64,000 nucleotides of DNA from Aralia elata (Eukaryota > Streptophyta > Magnoliopsida > Apiales > Araliaceae): positions 372,001-436,000 of the forward strand of contig JAVJAP010000122.1 of NCBI GenBank assembly GCA_034770075.1, in the 5' to 3' direction. Both the position numbers and the translations under genes were made by a program. Of this stretch, positions 46,068 to 58,528 are shown in pieces. Every line of letters begins with the position of its first letter. Position 1 is the first letter of the stretch. The notes under the pieces were generated by a model. The model was given only the letters and a program-made list of their open reading frames with translations. It was not told the origin of the DNA and did not search any database.

Positions 46068-47810
46068 TATTAGGTTTGTATAACGCGAATATGCAATCAA
46101 ATTACATAAATAAAGCGGAAGCGCGATAAAATCAGATTTTAAAATTTTATACAAACCATCACCATGATCTTTTTTTATGCACAATTATTAATTAAACGAA
46201 AGAGATGGAGAATAAGAATTATACCCTTATAGAATTCTAGCTTCCTTAGGTACAAGTTCACTTCCAATTCATTCGCGTTCTCCTTGAATTCCACCGATTA
46301 AATTCTTTCCTTTGATCAACGTTAGCCACCCAAGTGTTTGGCAAAACCCTAGTTTCTATCTCTATAGAAATTGTAAGTACTCTCCATAATTGTTATGCAA
46401 GAATGTGTAACCCTAATCTATTATAAGACTTCTCTTATTTACAGATGTAGGAAAACCCATCCCTAAACTATTTAGGATTAGGGTTTCTATTTTAATTAAA
46501 CTCCTTTAATTAAATTAAACTCCTAATCTAATTAAGAATTCATGAGAGAGTACTTCTATTAATTAATTCCCAATTCATATTAGGAATTAAATAATAGTAA
46601 TAGTAATAATAATAATAAGACTTCTCTTATTAATTTATATTTAATATTTCCAAAATATTAAATAATAAATATTAAGCTATTTAATTTATTCTATCTCCAT
46701 AGATTAAATTAAATACACTTAACTTATTATTACAATTATGTCATTTACTTCTTAAATAAATATTTTTCTTTTGCGGTGTGACATTTTAGGTTCTCCATAT
46801 TAAACCGGTTGTGAATAAATCAATTGGAACAATTCTAATCTTATTTAAATAAATAAATTAAACTATTTAATTTATTTAAATAAATAATATTTATTCTACA
46901 ATAAGGTTAAGCCCCCTTAGCGATCAACCATTTTCTAGATAATATAGATTTTAACATTAATCACAAAAGAACCTTTTAGTGAATAGTTACCGTACAATTC
47001 AATCCTTCTACCATACAATGTCCTAATTAAATATAAGACATGGAATTACTGTCAAGTCTTATTTTATTTAATTACATGTATTTCGATTCTCAAATGCACA
47101 ACTCTAAATAATGCAAACTAGAAATTCCTTTCTAATTTCATTCTGCCTTGGTCAAGGACTACTGAGTTGTCATTTATCGAATCACATAAGATATTCACAT
47201 CTTTTACTAGATGAGGTAGATTCTTTGTTGATCATTCACCTATCTCCATATACAACTTATTATACCCAATCATACCTTTAATATACCCTAAAGGTCTTAA
47301 GGGACATGTCAAAGTATAACTCCTCATATACAAGATACTATGATGATCTCAAGTCCAAGGATCACTTGTACTACTATCACTAGAGGAATTCCTATTGATA
47401 GCCGAGTAAAACTCCATTAGATATTCCTTAGCGAGCCACATTCAGTGAACTTATTCTCCAATAAGCACCTACATACTTGCTTTAGTGTCTCCACACAAAT
47501 GATTATGAGATCAATCATCCTCTTCTTAATAGCAAGCAACGTATGTACTAATGTATCCGGATTTACTAATCCTCTTTTTAGTAATCCAACGATTAGGAAC
47601 AATTTTAGTTTGTGAGCTATCTAGAATTTAGATCTCATTAGCATGATCACCATCATGATTCTAAAAGCATTGCTCAAAACTATGGGTTTATCACATTTAA
47701 TATAACAGCACAATGTAGATAAAGTAAAATACTTTTAATAAACGAATAAGATTACAAAGTATATGCTACATCATATCAAATATGATTGGCTTGTGTGCAT
47801 ACTACTTTCA
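46068..47810 (-). repeat. 5' LTR of copia copy B (1743 bp)
   Basis: Same sequence as 27309-29106, but 55 bp shorter overall. A block of about 58 bp between two TTGGC-type short repeats (present at about 27583-27640) is missing near 46341. Its inner end reads TA instead of TG at 46068-46069. Confidence 0.92.
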
Positions 47811-47940
47811 GTGTCGTAACTAGAATGATATTTTGTTTATTGTTTATATGAGATTAAGTTTTTTACTTTATTATTTATCCATTGTTTTGTGTGTTGTTTA
47901 TATATATGTGTTGCTTCTTTTAATTTCATGATTATTTGTA

Positions 47941-48997
47941 TAGGATAAACATGATCAAAACAACAAATGGAATTCCAGCCTCAAAGAAATTTTTTTTTGA
48001 AATGGACAAATAGAATGAATGAATTGTTCATTGAGGCAATGCTTTATGAACAAGCACAAGGGAACAGACCTGATGAAACTTTTACGATGCATGCCTATAC
48101 AAATATGTTGAAATATTTGATAGAAAAACTTGAGATACCATACTTTAAGAAAACTCATTTGCTTAATCGCCAAAAGACTCTCAAAGCTCATTTTACCGAG
48201 TGTTATGACTTGTTTAAATGTTCAATTGGATTTAGTGGCTTTGCTTGGAGTTACAAAAAAGTGGGATGCTGAACCTGAAGTATAGAAAGACCTTATAGAT
48301 ATATTTATTTAAGTTTAATTGAATTACTTTTGTCTAATTTAATTGTGAGCATATAGATAATGTCTTATTTGATAATCATGTCTTTATAACTAGGCAAAAC
48401 CAAAAGATGCTATGTGGAGGGATAAAGCGATCTACCATTATGATCGTTTGGAAGAATTATTTGCTAAAGATAGGGCAACAGGGGAAGGTTCAGTAACTAC
48501 AAAAGAGAAACGAAAAAAGTGGGAGGATATAGCTGAGTAAAAATCTACAATTGTTGGAATTAATGGTGCAATATCCCGAAATGAAGCACTTTTAAAAAGT
48601 TTCAATTTGGATGATATTGGCGACTTTATGTCAACCCCTTCTCAAGAATCTTCTCAAGTACCGATAGAAAGTGTAAGTACTTCAAAAGAAAAAGGCAAAA
48701 CATTATGATGATGAAGGTAAATTAACTAATGTGATAGATAGATTAGTTACCACCATATTGGAAAAGCAAGAGAAGACATTTGAAAAACAGGGAGAAATAT
48801 GTATTAATTCATCTGTGCGAGTCTATTATGCAAATGATATCTTTAAAGGACTAACTGAAATGAATTTCGATGAGGAAAAAATCAATGAGGCCAATTTATG
48901 GCTACTAAAAAGTCAAGATAAGGCACGAGCAGTGTTTGGGTTACCATTAGAGATGAGATTGAATTTCTTGAAGAATTTGATGAATAATCTCCGTTAG
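47941..48997 (+). pseudogene. Harbinger accessory protein with Myb/SANT-like domain (Myb_DNA-bind_3 type)
   Basis: This is the second gene of the Harbinger element, downstream of the transposase and now 20 kb away because of the copia insertion. A splice acceptor TATAG at about 47939-47943 opens the region. The ATG at 47967 starts a frame with FLKWTNRMNELFIEAML and LLNRQKTLKAHFTECYDLF, the trihelix/Myb-like DNA-binding part. A frameshift occurs near 48256. An intron (about 48296-48393) is followed by AKPKDAMWRDKAIYHYDRL. Then come a Ser-rich linker with stops and a last open block (48731-48997) with GLTEMNFDEEKINEANLWLL, ending TAG. In intact elements this protein binds the transposon ends and helps import the transposase. 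Here it is broken in at least three places. Confidence 0.85.
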
Positions 48998-49378
48998 TAT
49001 TAATAATACAGATTATGTTTGATGACTTTTGGGTATGGTTTAACAATGACTTTGTAGAAGTAATTTTTGTTTAACATTTATTTGGATATTTGTATTTGAT
49101 TATGGAATTTTTTCTTTGATTAAATTTATCTTGCATATTTTTATTCATGGTTCAATGGTTATAATTAATAGAAGGGTAAATTTGTAAAAGTGATATTTTT
49201 TTTTCTTTTTATTGGAACTCAAAAACGCAAGAAAATAAATGTTTTAAATTTTATATTCTTTTCTATAAAAAAACTCAGAAACAATACAAAGGAAAACTTC
49301 AAATTTTCTATACTTTTCTTTGTTGTTCTAATTTAAGTTTTCTATTCTTTTTTTTTCGTCTAAAACTCAGAAACAGTG
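48998..49378. other. Right subterminal region of the Harbinger element
   Basis: Non-coding, T-rich. It contains two inverted copies of TTTCTGAGTTTT (about 49268-49279 and 49361-49376), the second being the terminal repeat. Confidence 0.7.
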
Positions 49379-49381
49379 TTA

Positions 49382-49837
49382 GTGTATAGAAATTGGGAGG
49401 AAATGTGTATTAAAGAGAAACCAAATTCTCAAGATTTTTTTTTTTGTAGTGGAGTTTATGTGTTTATTCGGCTACCAACATTTACAACTTGTACATTATG
49501 TTTTTGAATTTTTTTAAAAAAAATAATAGAAAACTTAAATTTGATGAGAAAAGAAAAAAGAATAAAAAATTTAGAAAATTACTGAGTTTATAAAAATAAA
49601 ATAAACGAAAACTTAACTTTTACATTCAAAATATTTATTTTGTTCCAAATTATAAGATCATTGTTGAGTTTTAAAAGTCAACTTAATACATTTTTAAACT
49701 TAAAATTAAGATAATTTAATAAAAATTATGAAATAATAAATCTTACACTAAGTAGTTTACGAGATGTTCATCATTGTATGACATATGAAAAGGTGTCTAC
49801 TATTTTATCCTTATATTAGTTTTGTTATATTTTAAAA
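49382..49837. other. AT-rich spacer between Harbinger and Helitron, no gene seen
   Basis: No coding frame. It has a few weak resemblances to the Harbinger subterminal sequence (AAAACTTAAATTTGATGAG, TTACTGAGTTT), perhaps from an older relative. Confidence 0.45.
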
Positions 49838-49866
49838 CTAGTAATTGCCCGTGCCTGAAGGCACGG
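49838..49866 (-). other. Helitron 3' terminal hairpin and CTAG end
   Basis: The 7-bp stem is 49849-49855 paired with 49860-49866, with a 4-base loop. Seven bases separate it from CTAG at 49838-49841. The base outside is A on the + strand, which is T in element direction. Confidence 0.88.
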
Positions 49867-50624
49867 CGAAACGAAAAATTAGATTAAAATTCGAAAAGTA
49901 CTACATTACCTAAAGACTCTTTCCAACATAAAATAACTTATAATCAGACATAACAATTATTATAATTCACCATACCACCACAATAATTAATACATACTCA
50001 ATCATCAACACATATCCAACCATCAAAATATTAATCTAGTCACTACTAATCTCAAGAAATTTCGGCAGAGATTCCTTTAAAAATAGATATCCAAAAAAAT
50101 CTAAACTTGTCTACAAAACTTACAATCAGCAATAAATATCCAAACCACCAAAACAACCATCATTCCATACCCAAAATCATCATAACCATGTATAATTAGT
50201 TAACTTTACAAAAGACGGAACACAAAAAATAAACACATGTAGAAAATAGAGAAACAACTTCGTATTCTTTACAACTTACACCAAGTATCTTTCAATGTAT
50301 ACCTGAAAATATTTGAAATATAAAAATTAGCGCAATATGTGAGTCAAAATAAAACAATTATAAATCCGAAACTTAAGACCCCTTACTTTACCCTGAATTA
50401 TCTAAAAAACAAATGAGCACGCACATGTGTATGTAGTGGAGGGGAATGATTTAGATTGATATAAGTAAGAATTTAGAGAGATGGTAACAAATTATCAATT
50501 TATTTAGGAAAAGATATGGATGAATGTAGACTTAGAATCAAATAAGATTTAAATCATAAATCTGTATGTGTTTGTGCATGAACAAAAATATTTGTTTGAT
50601 TTGTGAGTGTTTGATTGGTTACAG

Positions 50625-50625
<1 letters not shown>

Positions 50626-50655
<30 letters not shown>
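50626..50655. repeat. (GT)n microsatellite
   Basis: Pure GT run of about 15 units inside the Helitron 3' region, likely length-polymorphic. Confidence 0.92.
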
Positions 50656-50657
<2 letters not shown>

Positions 50658-50845
50658 TGCATGTATTGTGAGAAGTAGAGAAATATAGAGAGTCTTAGTA
50701 AGAGAGACTTTCACACCTAGACAATTATTTGGCCAGTGCTTAGTTAGTCATCGTCAAAGGTGGACAGGTCGGTACTAGATTGCATATCATATAACTCTCT
50801 TAAATGTCTTCTTCATCCCTTTAAACCTACTCTTTATAACTATCC

Positions 50846-53800
50846 TTAATGTCCTCGTATCAATATGAACACACTTTGCATGATTATGTCGGCCCCATCC
50901 ACAAAGGTCCATTGTATATACTTTATCGTTCTCGATGACAAAGTCACTCCAATCCTACAAAGAAAAAACCTCATTGTAAAATTAAAAGTTGAAATGTTGA
51001 AAAGATTACATAATTCAGTAGAAATAAACTTGTTTAAACTATACCATTTACATGCCGTAATAATATTATAACAAAACTTCTGGATAAATAATATTTGTGG
51101 TGCAATTGGCCCATATTCCGGAAGGAGGATAGTAATACGATCCGAAGATGTGCATCTAGATAGTGCCATATAAAGGTGTCCATGACTAAAAATAGGTGTC
51201 CGCAAATCAATCTCAACGAACTTGACAGATTGTCCTTGGGCTTTATTGATTGTTATAACATAAGTTAATCGGACAGGAAACTGACATCTTGTCATTCGAA
51301 AAGGCAAGTCCAAAGATGTTGGTGTCAATGATATTCTCGGAATGAAGACTAAATTGCCAATTTTATATCCATTTAATATCTGAGCTTCGATTACCCTTGA
51401 AGCACATCTAACAACCATCAATCGTGTGCCATTACAAAGTCCATCTTTCGGTGCAATATTTTGTAACAACATTATTGGGCATCCAACTTTCAACTCCAAT
51501 TTAAACGATGGCAACCCTGAAGGATTCAACGAGTTTAAGTACTCATTAGGATATCGATTCCTAATGATACAATCAAGATCATCACCTTCAGACATTTTAT
51601 CTGCAGCTAAAAAAGTAATTGTTTCTTCTGGAGTAATATTCAGTGCTGCAACATTTATATCACTGATGTCGTCATTGCGAGCAGATAGAATTGTGCGTTC
51701 AGTGAGAAAGGTTGGAGTCACTATACCAACCACATCCAATTGTGGATAGATTCTAAATATCAATTCATTTAGATTATGACATTGATTTATTGTAGATGGA
51801 AGTTGCACAATCTCTTGTGGATTAGTCCCAATGTAAAAAATGAAAGTATAATTAGTCACAAAGTCAGATTTAATTCAAAGCATCATATTATAAAATTCAA
51901 TTAAAGGTTGAATGAAATATTACGTCCATCAAGAATTGAGCAAAATTAGTATCTCGAACGTCTGTGCGAGTTAATCGCATGTTTAAACCTAGAGTCAAAA
52001 CACATATATCTTTCCATAGTAAAGACCGTCTCAATGATGCACCCACAATTTGCTCGCGAACGCCTTTAAGAATAACAGGCAAAATTTGTTGAAAGTCTCC
52101 ACCTAGGACAACAGTGATACCCCCAAAAGGTCTTTTATCGTCTCTGATATCTTAAAGGGTGCGATCGATTGCCTCAACACAGTATCGATGTTGCATAGGA
52201 ACTTCATCCCATATGATCAACTTTGTTTTTCTAAACAATTTGGCATGCATTGATTGTTTAATGAACCCATATATTGAATTATCTAGGGTTTCCAAAAGAA
52301 TACAAAATGTAAAATGTGCAGTGCGCCCCCTACCAATAATAACGATGCAATACCAGATAAGACCATAGTAACAACAACATGTTCATAGCTACGCAATTTG
52401 GTTGCAATGGTATTGTACAAAAATGTTTTCCCCGTCCTAGCACATCCACTCAAAAAGAAAGTAGTTGCTATGTTTTCACATACTGACGTTATAACAGCAG
52501 TATAAGCAGCAAATTGTGCATCAGACTGTTGTGTTTCATTCTGAAGTTGTTGGTGCTCAAACAGTAATCTATTTCTAACGATTGCATTCCAATTTCCAGT
52601 TGGTTGTGGCATGGGTGGAATGTCAACTAAACTCTTCCCCGACTCATGGAGCAATTGATTCATCAAATATAAGCCATAATCTTCAATATGATCATCAGTT
52701 GGAGTTAAAATACCAGACATAGTACGAATCCTATGTGATAATCATCACATATATGTTTTGAAAATTGCTTCCACAATGCAAATGGATACAATATAAAGCA
52801 TTTCGTTAGAATTATAGCAAATAGTCTCCTTAATTGGTATCCCGTTCTCAAAATTGCAGCCTCTTGAAGACACTATATCCATTCTTCATCATCTTCAAGA
52901 AGTCCTCTTGCAACACATACTGATTTGAATGTATCATGCATAATATTATTTACCATGCGTAGCTAGTCAAATGAGGTAGGTCCTCTGACAAAAGTTAGAA
53001 GTAAACGTAAATAAAACTGCTCACCTGAATTAGGGCTAGCAAAGTACATTCTACCAATTGCATAACCCCTTTGTCTTGGAGTCCATTTATTGATAGACTT
53101 GTTCCAAACAAATTTTTGTGGAAATTCCTGATAAGTTAATACACAGGCAGATTCATTTGTAGCGCAACAATCAAAAAAGCCAGTTAGAGTTGTTTGTTGA
53201 TGTGAACCTTTAGAAAGGATCGTATCAAAAGATTTAGCAGGGTTAAAGACAACACGATGCATCTCAGGCAAATAAAGTGTTAATTTTATAACTGACGGAA
53301 TCTCTTCATATAAAGGATTACCAAACAATCGCCACGCAGCTTTTGGAGGTCCAATATACCTAGCATCAAGATATTATTGGATCTCATTAATTCCTCCAAG
53401 TACCATTGTTGTGTGATCATGTCTTTTATAAATATACTTGTGAATGTATTTTACACATTTGATTCCTGCACAAACTTCAACATTGATATGATAGTTGAAC
53501 ATTTTTGATAAATACGGATTATGTGGCATAACGTCTCTATTATCAATTTCTTGCCCCCTCACGATGTACTTCTGACCAGTATTACGACGACGATAGACAG
53601 GATATCTATCGGAGTCCATACTTGTTGATTCAACAAATGATCGAAGGTACCTCTTGGTACAAACCTCATTTTTCATATATGGTGCTTGTGGATTTCGAGC
53701 ACCACATGGTATGTGTACCATGCAACCTATGATTGTTTCAAAAAGCAATGGGTTAGTTTGACAATCCGAAAATTCAGCACACACTACTCTGTCCACTTGA

Positions 53801-55973
53801 GCACATGTTTGAATTGTATCTGAACCATGAAAGAACAAAAGTGCATGCATGTGCGGTAACCCCCTTTTTTGGAATTCAACTGTAAAAACATGCACCACTT
53901 TTCTACCAAAGACGTTGTTTGTTTCTATCTCATTCATCAAAAAATTTTCTTTAACTCAAAAATATGGACCACTAAATCAGGACGGTCAGTAGGGATTTGA
54001 TTTGGCAATAATGATTTAGTAATTTCAGGCCATTTGGGATTTGCAGTCATAGTTAGAAAAATATTTGGATGTTGATTATACCGCGTGATAGCCATTGAAT
54101 CTTGAAAATTTCAAACATATGTCTTGCACTACCGGTGAATGAAGATGGCAAAACCATTCGTTGACCAACTTATTCAGAACCAAGCTCATATGCACAAACA
54201 TCTGTAAGACCTTGGTAAAGTTCTGCACGAAGCTTCGATTGATTCAACTTGTAGTATGTTAGCCGATTTTGTTCAGTAGCGGCCCAAACATCTACTACAA
54301 ATTCCTGAAATAGTTTTCCAGCTCTCAAAATTATTGAATACTCAGTGTCACGTTGGAACATACGATAACTGTAATATTGCAATTGTGTCAATCGAGTAGA
54401 TGAAGGTCTACCTTAGGAAGCGTTCCACTGTTTCAAATCTGGATTCCATCCTAGCTCACCATAAGGGGACAATACCACATAATGCAATGACAAATAGGCC
54501 GGATGACACTCATTAATTTGCAGCAAACCATTATCTCCTCTCAAATGTAACACAATATCTCACATTCCACTTGATTCAATTCCATCTCCCGGTAATATTA
54601 CCGCAATCTCATCGGTTGTTGGGAGATTATATCGACGTCGGTCAATTCCAGAACTGTAGTGAAGAAAGGCCAATAAATTCACCACCGTCAATTCCAATTC
54701 ACTTAAAATTGTGTGAGCCTATCGAAATTTCATAGGAAATAGATTTACTTACAATAAACAATCTTGTATGGTTTTTAAAACATCTCTTCTCAAGTTAAGA
54801 TTTTTGTTGGTGCGAACATCTAAAGCTGAATTAGGATCATAAATGTACAATTGAGAATAAATTGGTTCACACCCTGACTGTGGCATAAGTGATCCTGTTC
54901 GATGGCGTAATTCTCCATGGATGGCGAATGTTCTAGGCCCCCTCCCGGTAATTAATCTGTCATCTAAAGTAGCACCAAGACTCGTAAACGCATTAGCTGC
55001 ATTATACTCTCGTGTGTGCTGACGAAAAGATTTTGATTGTTCATCATTATCGGCATACAATGCTTTAAGCATTAAAGGAGGTGCAATAAGTGGAGGTAGT
55101 CTAATTTTTCCTTGTAAACAACATTTACCAAAGAGAGGATTTGATACAGATGATTTGTTAATTTTTCAGCAAGCCAGTGTAAGGCAGAAAAATAAGGACA
55201 TGTTCGATTCATCAAGCCGAGGAAATGACGATCTGGAATTTCATGGTTTCGAGGATTAAATGCAACATCCATAACTACACGTTATACTATGTAGACACTA
55301 CAGATAAAATTATAGATGTCATACAATTTGATTATATAAATTAAATATAAATTTAAAAGGAGAACATGAATAAGACAACAAGAGTGAGAATAGAAAATTA
55401 AAACTTATAGCGAACACCTGGTGCCTTTATTCGGATTATGCATTTGTTGGAACATGTTTGTTATATACGATGCCCTGGGAAACATGGGGAGAATGGTTCC
55501 AAGACTGTTGTTGTGCTTTTGTATAGGTTTTGAGGAGGCAAGTCTTGGAGCATGGTAGTCACAAGCGACACCCTTGAGATATTTGTTGGTGTGCCTTCTT
55601 CAAGATTTTGAGGAGGATTTTCTTGATTCATGATGACCACAAACAACCACCGTGAAACAAATGTTATAGTGTCGTCATTAAGATTTTGAAGCAAGGTGGT
55701 TGATGATGACTCTAAAACATTTGTTGTCACTATAGTGTCTGTTATAGGATAAAAAAATTTGGTAGACAAAGTCATTGGTTGAAGGCGAGCTCTTTTATTT
55801 GATTCTTGTTCTAGGCATGCTCGACGACGACGGCTTGGTGGTAAAAAAGAAAAAAATCTAGGATTAACGGGGGCACAATGTTTTGATCGCTCTCTTTCGT
55901 GACGTGCAAGTTGTCCCAAATAACATTTGGAGCACTCATTTTCTTTCCCAGCAAGCCTTGCACATTGCAACAA
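50846..55973 (-). pseudogene. Helitron Rep/PIF1-like helicase, broken
   Basis: Read from 55973 leftward. N-terminal basic/zinc-type region with CSKCYLGQLARHERERSKHC (55973-55461). Pre-Rep blocks at 55272-54749 (PDRHFLGLMNRTCPYFSALHWL; FTSLGATLDD) and 54391-54170. Rep domain (53940-53374) with the HUH-type motif GLPHMHALLF near 53850 and both tyrosines in CVKYIHKYIYKRHD. A linker at 53328-52963. PIF1 helicase with Walker A GCARTGKTF near 52430, Walker B-like LIIWDEVPM near 52200 and FGGITVVLGGDFQQ near 52105. The C-terminal helicase block 51859-50846 has TINKAQGQS and HGHLYMALSRC. Catalytic motifs persist, but at least six stops or frameshifts separate the blocks, so no protein is made. Confidence 0.9.
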
Positions 55974-58176
55974 TGTTATTTTTGATATAACATTATACTT
56001 TGGTGCCTAAACCACAAACTCATAAAAAAATTATTATTATTTTGTTGATTTAACGTGCAAGTTGTCCCAATTGACATTTTGTTAATTTTGATATAACATT
56101 ATAGTTTTTCACTTTGTATATATAGCAACGTGAGGTAACATGACAATAAAGTGTTGCATCCAACACATTGTTACTAATATGCTCAGTTGCATCCAACACA
56201 TTGTTTACTAATGCAATATCAAAGTATAGAGTAACATGTTCTATAGTAATATACTCGATTAAAATATGCTTCAAACTAAGATCAAAATATGCTTTAAACT
56301 ACTGGGAAAGGTTGAGGTTTCACTATTGATCGATGCTTCAAATTATGGAATATTAAAACAAATTTAGAGTTTTAAAAAATTGGACCCAACAAAAGATATA
56401 AATTATATGTCATAACAAAAGCTTAAAAGGTACAAAAAATAACAAAAAAATCATAGTTCCTCAGTAATTCAATTGTATACACAGAATAACACGATAAAAA
56501 AGTAATATTAAATGAGACAAACTAAAAACATGTTGACAAATAAAACGTTATACATAAAACAAAACTTAAATTTTTTTACATTCAATAACATCCAAATCCA
56601 TTGTAAAAACAGAGAGAAAAGAATAGGATTAAAAGTGATACCAGTTGACAATCTTTATTTTTTGTTCCTTGGCTAGAAGAGGTTGCTTTTTCTTTCCGCT
56701 TAAATTTGGCATTCGCCAAAGTATCAGACCTTTTTTTTCTCTTTCTGTGTAAGAAAACGCAACTTAAAAGCCAAAAAAGAAAAAGAAAAAATGAATGAGA
56801 AATAGGTGTGAGGATACACTACCTCACGTATACAGAGACAATTTAGTTCATACTTATTGGGAATTAGTACTCTTACATTATTATGACGAAGTCTTCGAAC
56901 CTATAGACAAAAAAACATTAAATAGTAAGATATTGAATAGTAAGAAAGAAAATGATGAGTAAGAAAAACTTATCATACAGTATTTTCTAGGTCGTCATCC
57001 ATCTGTCATGACATTAATGAAAATAAATTATAACTTAATCAAATATAACAACATACACCAAAGGGAGAGTTAATAGAGAGAGTTAATTAGATGAAAGTTC
57101 ATCAGATGAAAAACTTACAGCACCAAATATAACAACATCATCCATTGGTCGATGATTATGCAGTTGAAACGGTTGTAGCTACACAGTAAATTTCAACTAT
57201 GAAATGAACAATCAATAATAACAAACTCGACATCCATTCCGACCTAACATTCGTGTGCAAATATGTGTGTGTTTTGTGTGCCACTGCTGTGAAAGAGAGA
57301 GAGAGAAAGATAGAGTGAGAACACAAATTAAACACCCATTGTAAAAAAAACCAAATTTAAAACACTCAAATTAAACACAAACATTCAAAAACTGAAATAA
57401 TCTTTGTATTGATTATTTTATAAGAAGACTTATGATGAAATAGATAAGAATCTTTAACTGAAGCTATTCGACAATGATTCGTACAATTTAATCCGAACTA
57501 CTAAACAAAGGAAAATTAGACCCAATACATGGTAAGAGGCTGTTTAAAAATGAAACTACAGAAAGAGTCCTCAAGCATTCTTTTTCTATATATATAATAA
57601 ATATATACAGACATGAAACACGTGTGTGTACATAATGAAATTTGCAACTTAACAGATAATAATTTGACATTTCTCTGAATTACAACATAAATGGACTTAT
57701 AGAACAAAAGGATTGAGTCTTTAAAAATTATGAATAATATAAGAGGACCTGAGAATGGGAGGCATTTTGGAGCTCAGGTTTGGACGACGTTTTGGAGCTC
57801 CGAATCAGGCGCAGGTTTGGGCGGCGTTTTGGAGCTCTGAATCAGAGTGACGAACCACCGAGGTCAATATCGGGTTCGGTTGAGTTGGTGGCTTTGCCAA
57901 TCAACCCGACCGCCACCACCACTTTCCTTCCTTCTCTTTCTTTGTCAGTCAATAGAGGGGTAAGTGGTCTGGGTAGGGGAGGAGGTGACTGGTGAACATG
58001 AGAGAGAGTAGCGTGTAGGGGGGTGAGTTTGATTTGGGCGGGATTCTGTGAGATGAAATGTGAGCCTTTAGATTAACTTGGAAGAATTAAGTTTGAATTT
58101 GAACCGTCCTTGTGCTTTCCCAAATGTTTAAATTAAAAATTCAAATTTGATTCTATCTTATCTTATAGATTATAGA
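55974..58176. other. 5' part of the Helitron, no confident gene
   Basis: AT-rich. A CGTGCAAGTTGTCCCAA string from the zinc-type coding region (55904) recurs at 56053, suggesting a small duplication of the first exon (frame at 56274-56050 ends KCQLGQLAR). The last 400 bp (57740-58080) are GC-richer and could be the original 5' UTR. On the + strand, 57780-57995 is open by chance. Confidence 0.45.
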
Positions 58177-58528
58177 TGTAAATAGTACAATAGGAATTAT
58201 AAAAATATCTACTTATGTTTATTAGTTTTTTGTCCAAATTTATTCATTTTTGGATATTTTTTTAAAGGCTTAAATATAATTTACTATCCTAAACTATAGG
58301 CATATTCCACTTCGGTGATCCACATTTAAAGTTTTTCAATTAGATGATTGAACTATTAATTTTTTCTAATTACATTCAATTGAGTCTGCCACGTCAAAAA
58401 TTGCTGACGTGGCTGTCTGGGTAGAGCTTGCAAGAGCTGATGTGTCTTAAAAAATTATTTCTTCACCTTTTTGTTAAATTAAATTATTTAAGCAGGGGTA
58501 AAGTTGGCAATCCAACTTTTCTTCTATA

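Larger units (their letters stand above)
27309..47810 (-). mobile_element. Ty1/copia retrotransposon, copy B (complete ends, split by a gypsy element)
   Basis: LTRs at 27309-29106 (3') and 46068-47810 (5') enclose decayed gag-pol on the - strand. It is the same family as 1-4311 in opposite direction. The flanks ATGTC (27304-27308) and GTGTC (47811-47815) form a 5-bp target duplication with one mismatch. A tRNA-Met-type primer site (TGGTATCAAGAGCC on the - strand, about 46053-46066, one base longer than usual) lies beside the 5' LTR. The insertion site is the Harbinger element, between its two genes. Without the nested gypsy element it is about 9.4 kb. Confidence 0.92.
25066..49378 (+). mobile_element. 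PIF/Harbinger DNA transposon, split by nested retrotransposons
   Basis: The outer pieces are 25066-27308 and 47811-49378, about 3.8 kb when the insertion is left out. The left end CGCTCTATTTCTGAGTTTTA and the inverted right end CACTGTTTCTGAGTTTTAGA share TTTCTGAGTTTTA, and both are flanked by TTA (25063-25065 and 49379-49381), the 3-bp target type of this superfamily. The motif TTTCTGAG recurs just inside both ends (about 25152 and 49274). The element carries both usual genes, a DDE transposase and a Myb/SANT-like protein, in tandem on the + strand. Both are broken. Confidence 0.85.
49838..58176 (-). mobile_element. Helitron (rolling-circle transposon), decayed autonomous copy
   Basis: The 3' end is clear. 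On the - strand a hairpin CCGTGCC-TTCA-GGCACGG is followed by GCAATTA and CTAG, then a T in the host, matching the Helitron rule (hairpin, CTRR, insertion between A and T). The proposed 5' end is at 58176, where the - strand reads A then TCTATAATCTATAAG; this end is less certain. Between them lies a complete but broken Rep-helicase gene on the - strand, preceded by about 2 kb without a clear gene. No target duplication is expected. Confidence 0.83.

Noticed and set aside
56050..58176. Extra Helitron passenger gene at the 5' end
   Set aside because: Short frames only, no shared motif. A repeated first-exon fragment explains the one similarity seen.
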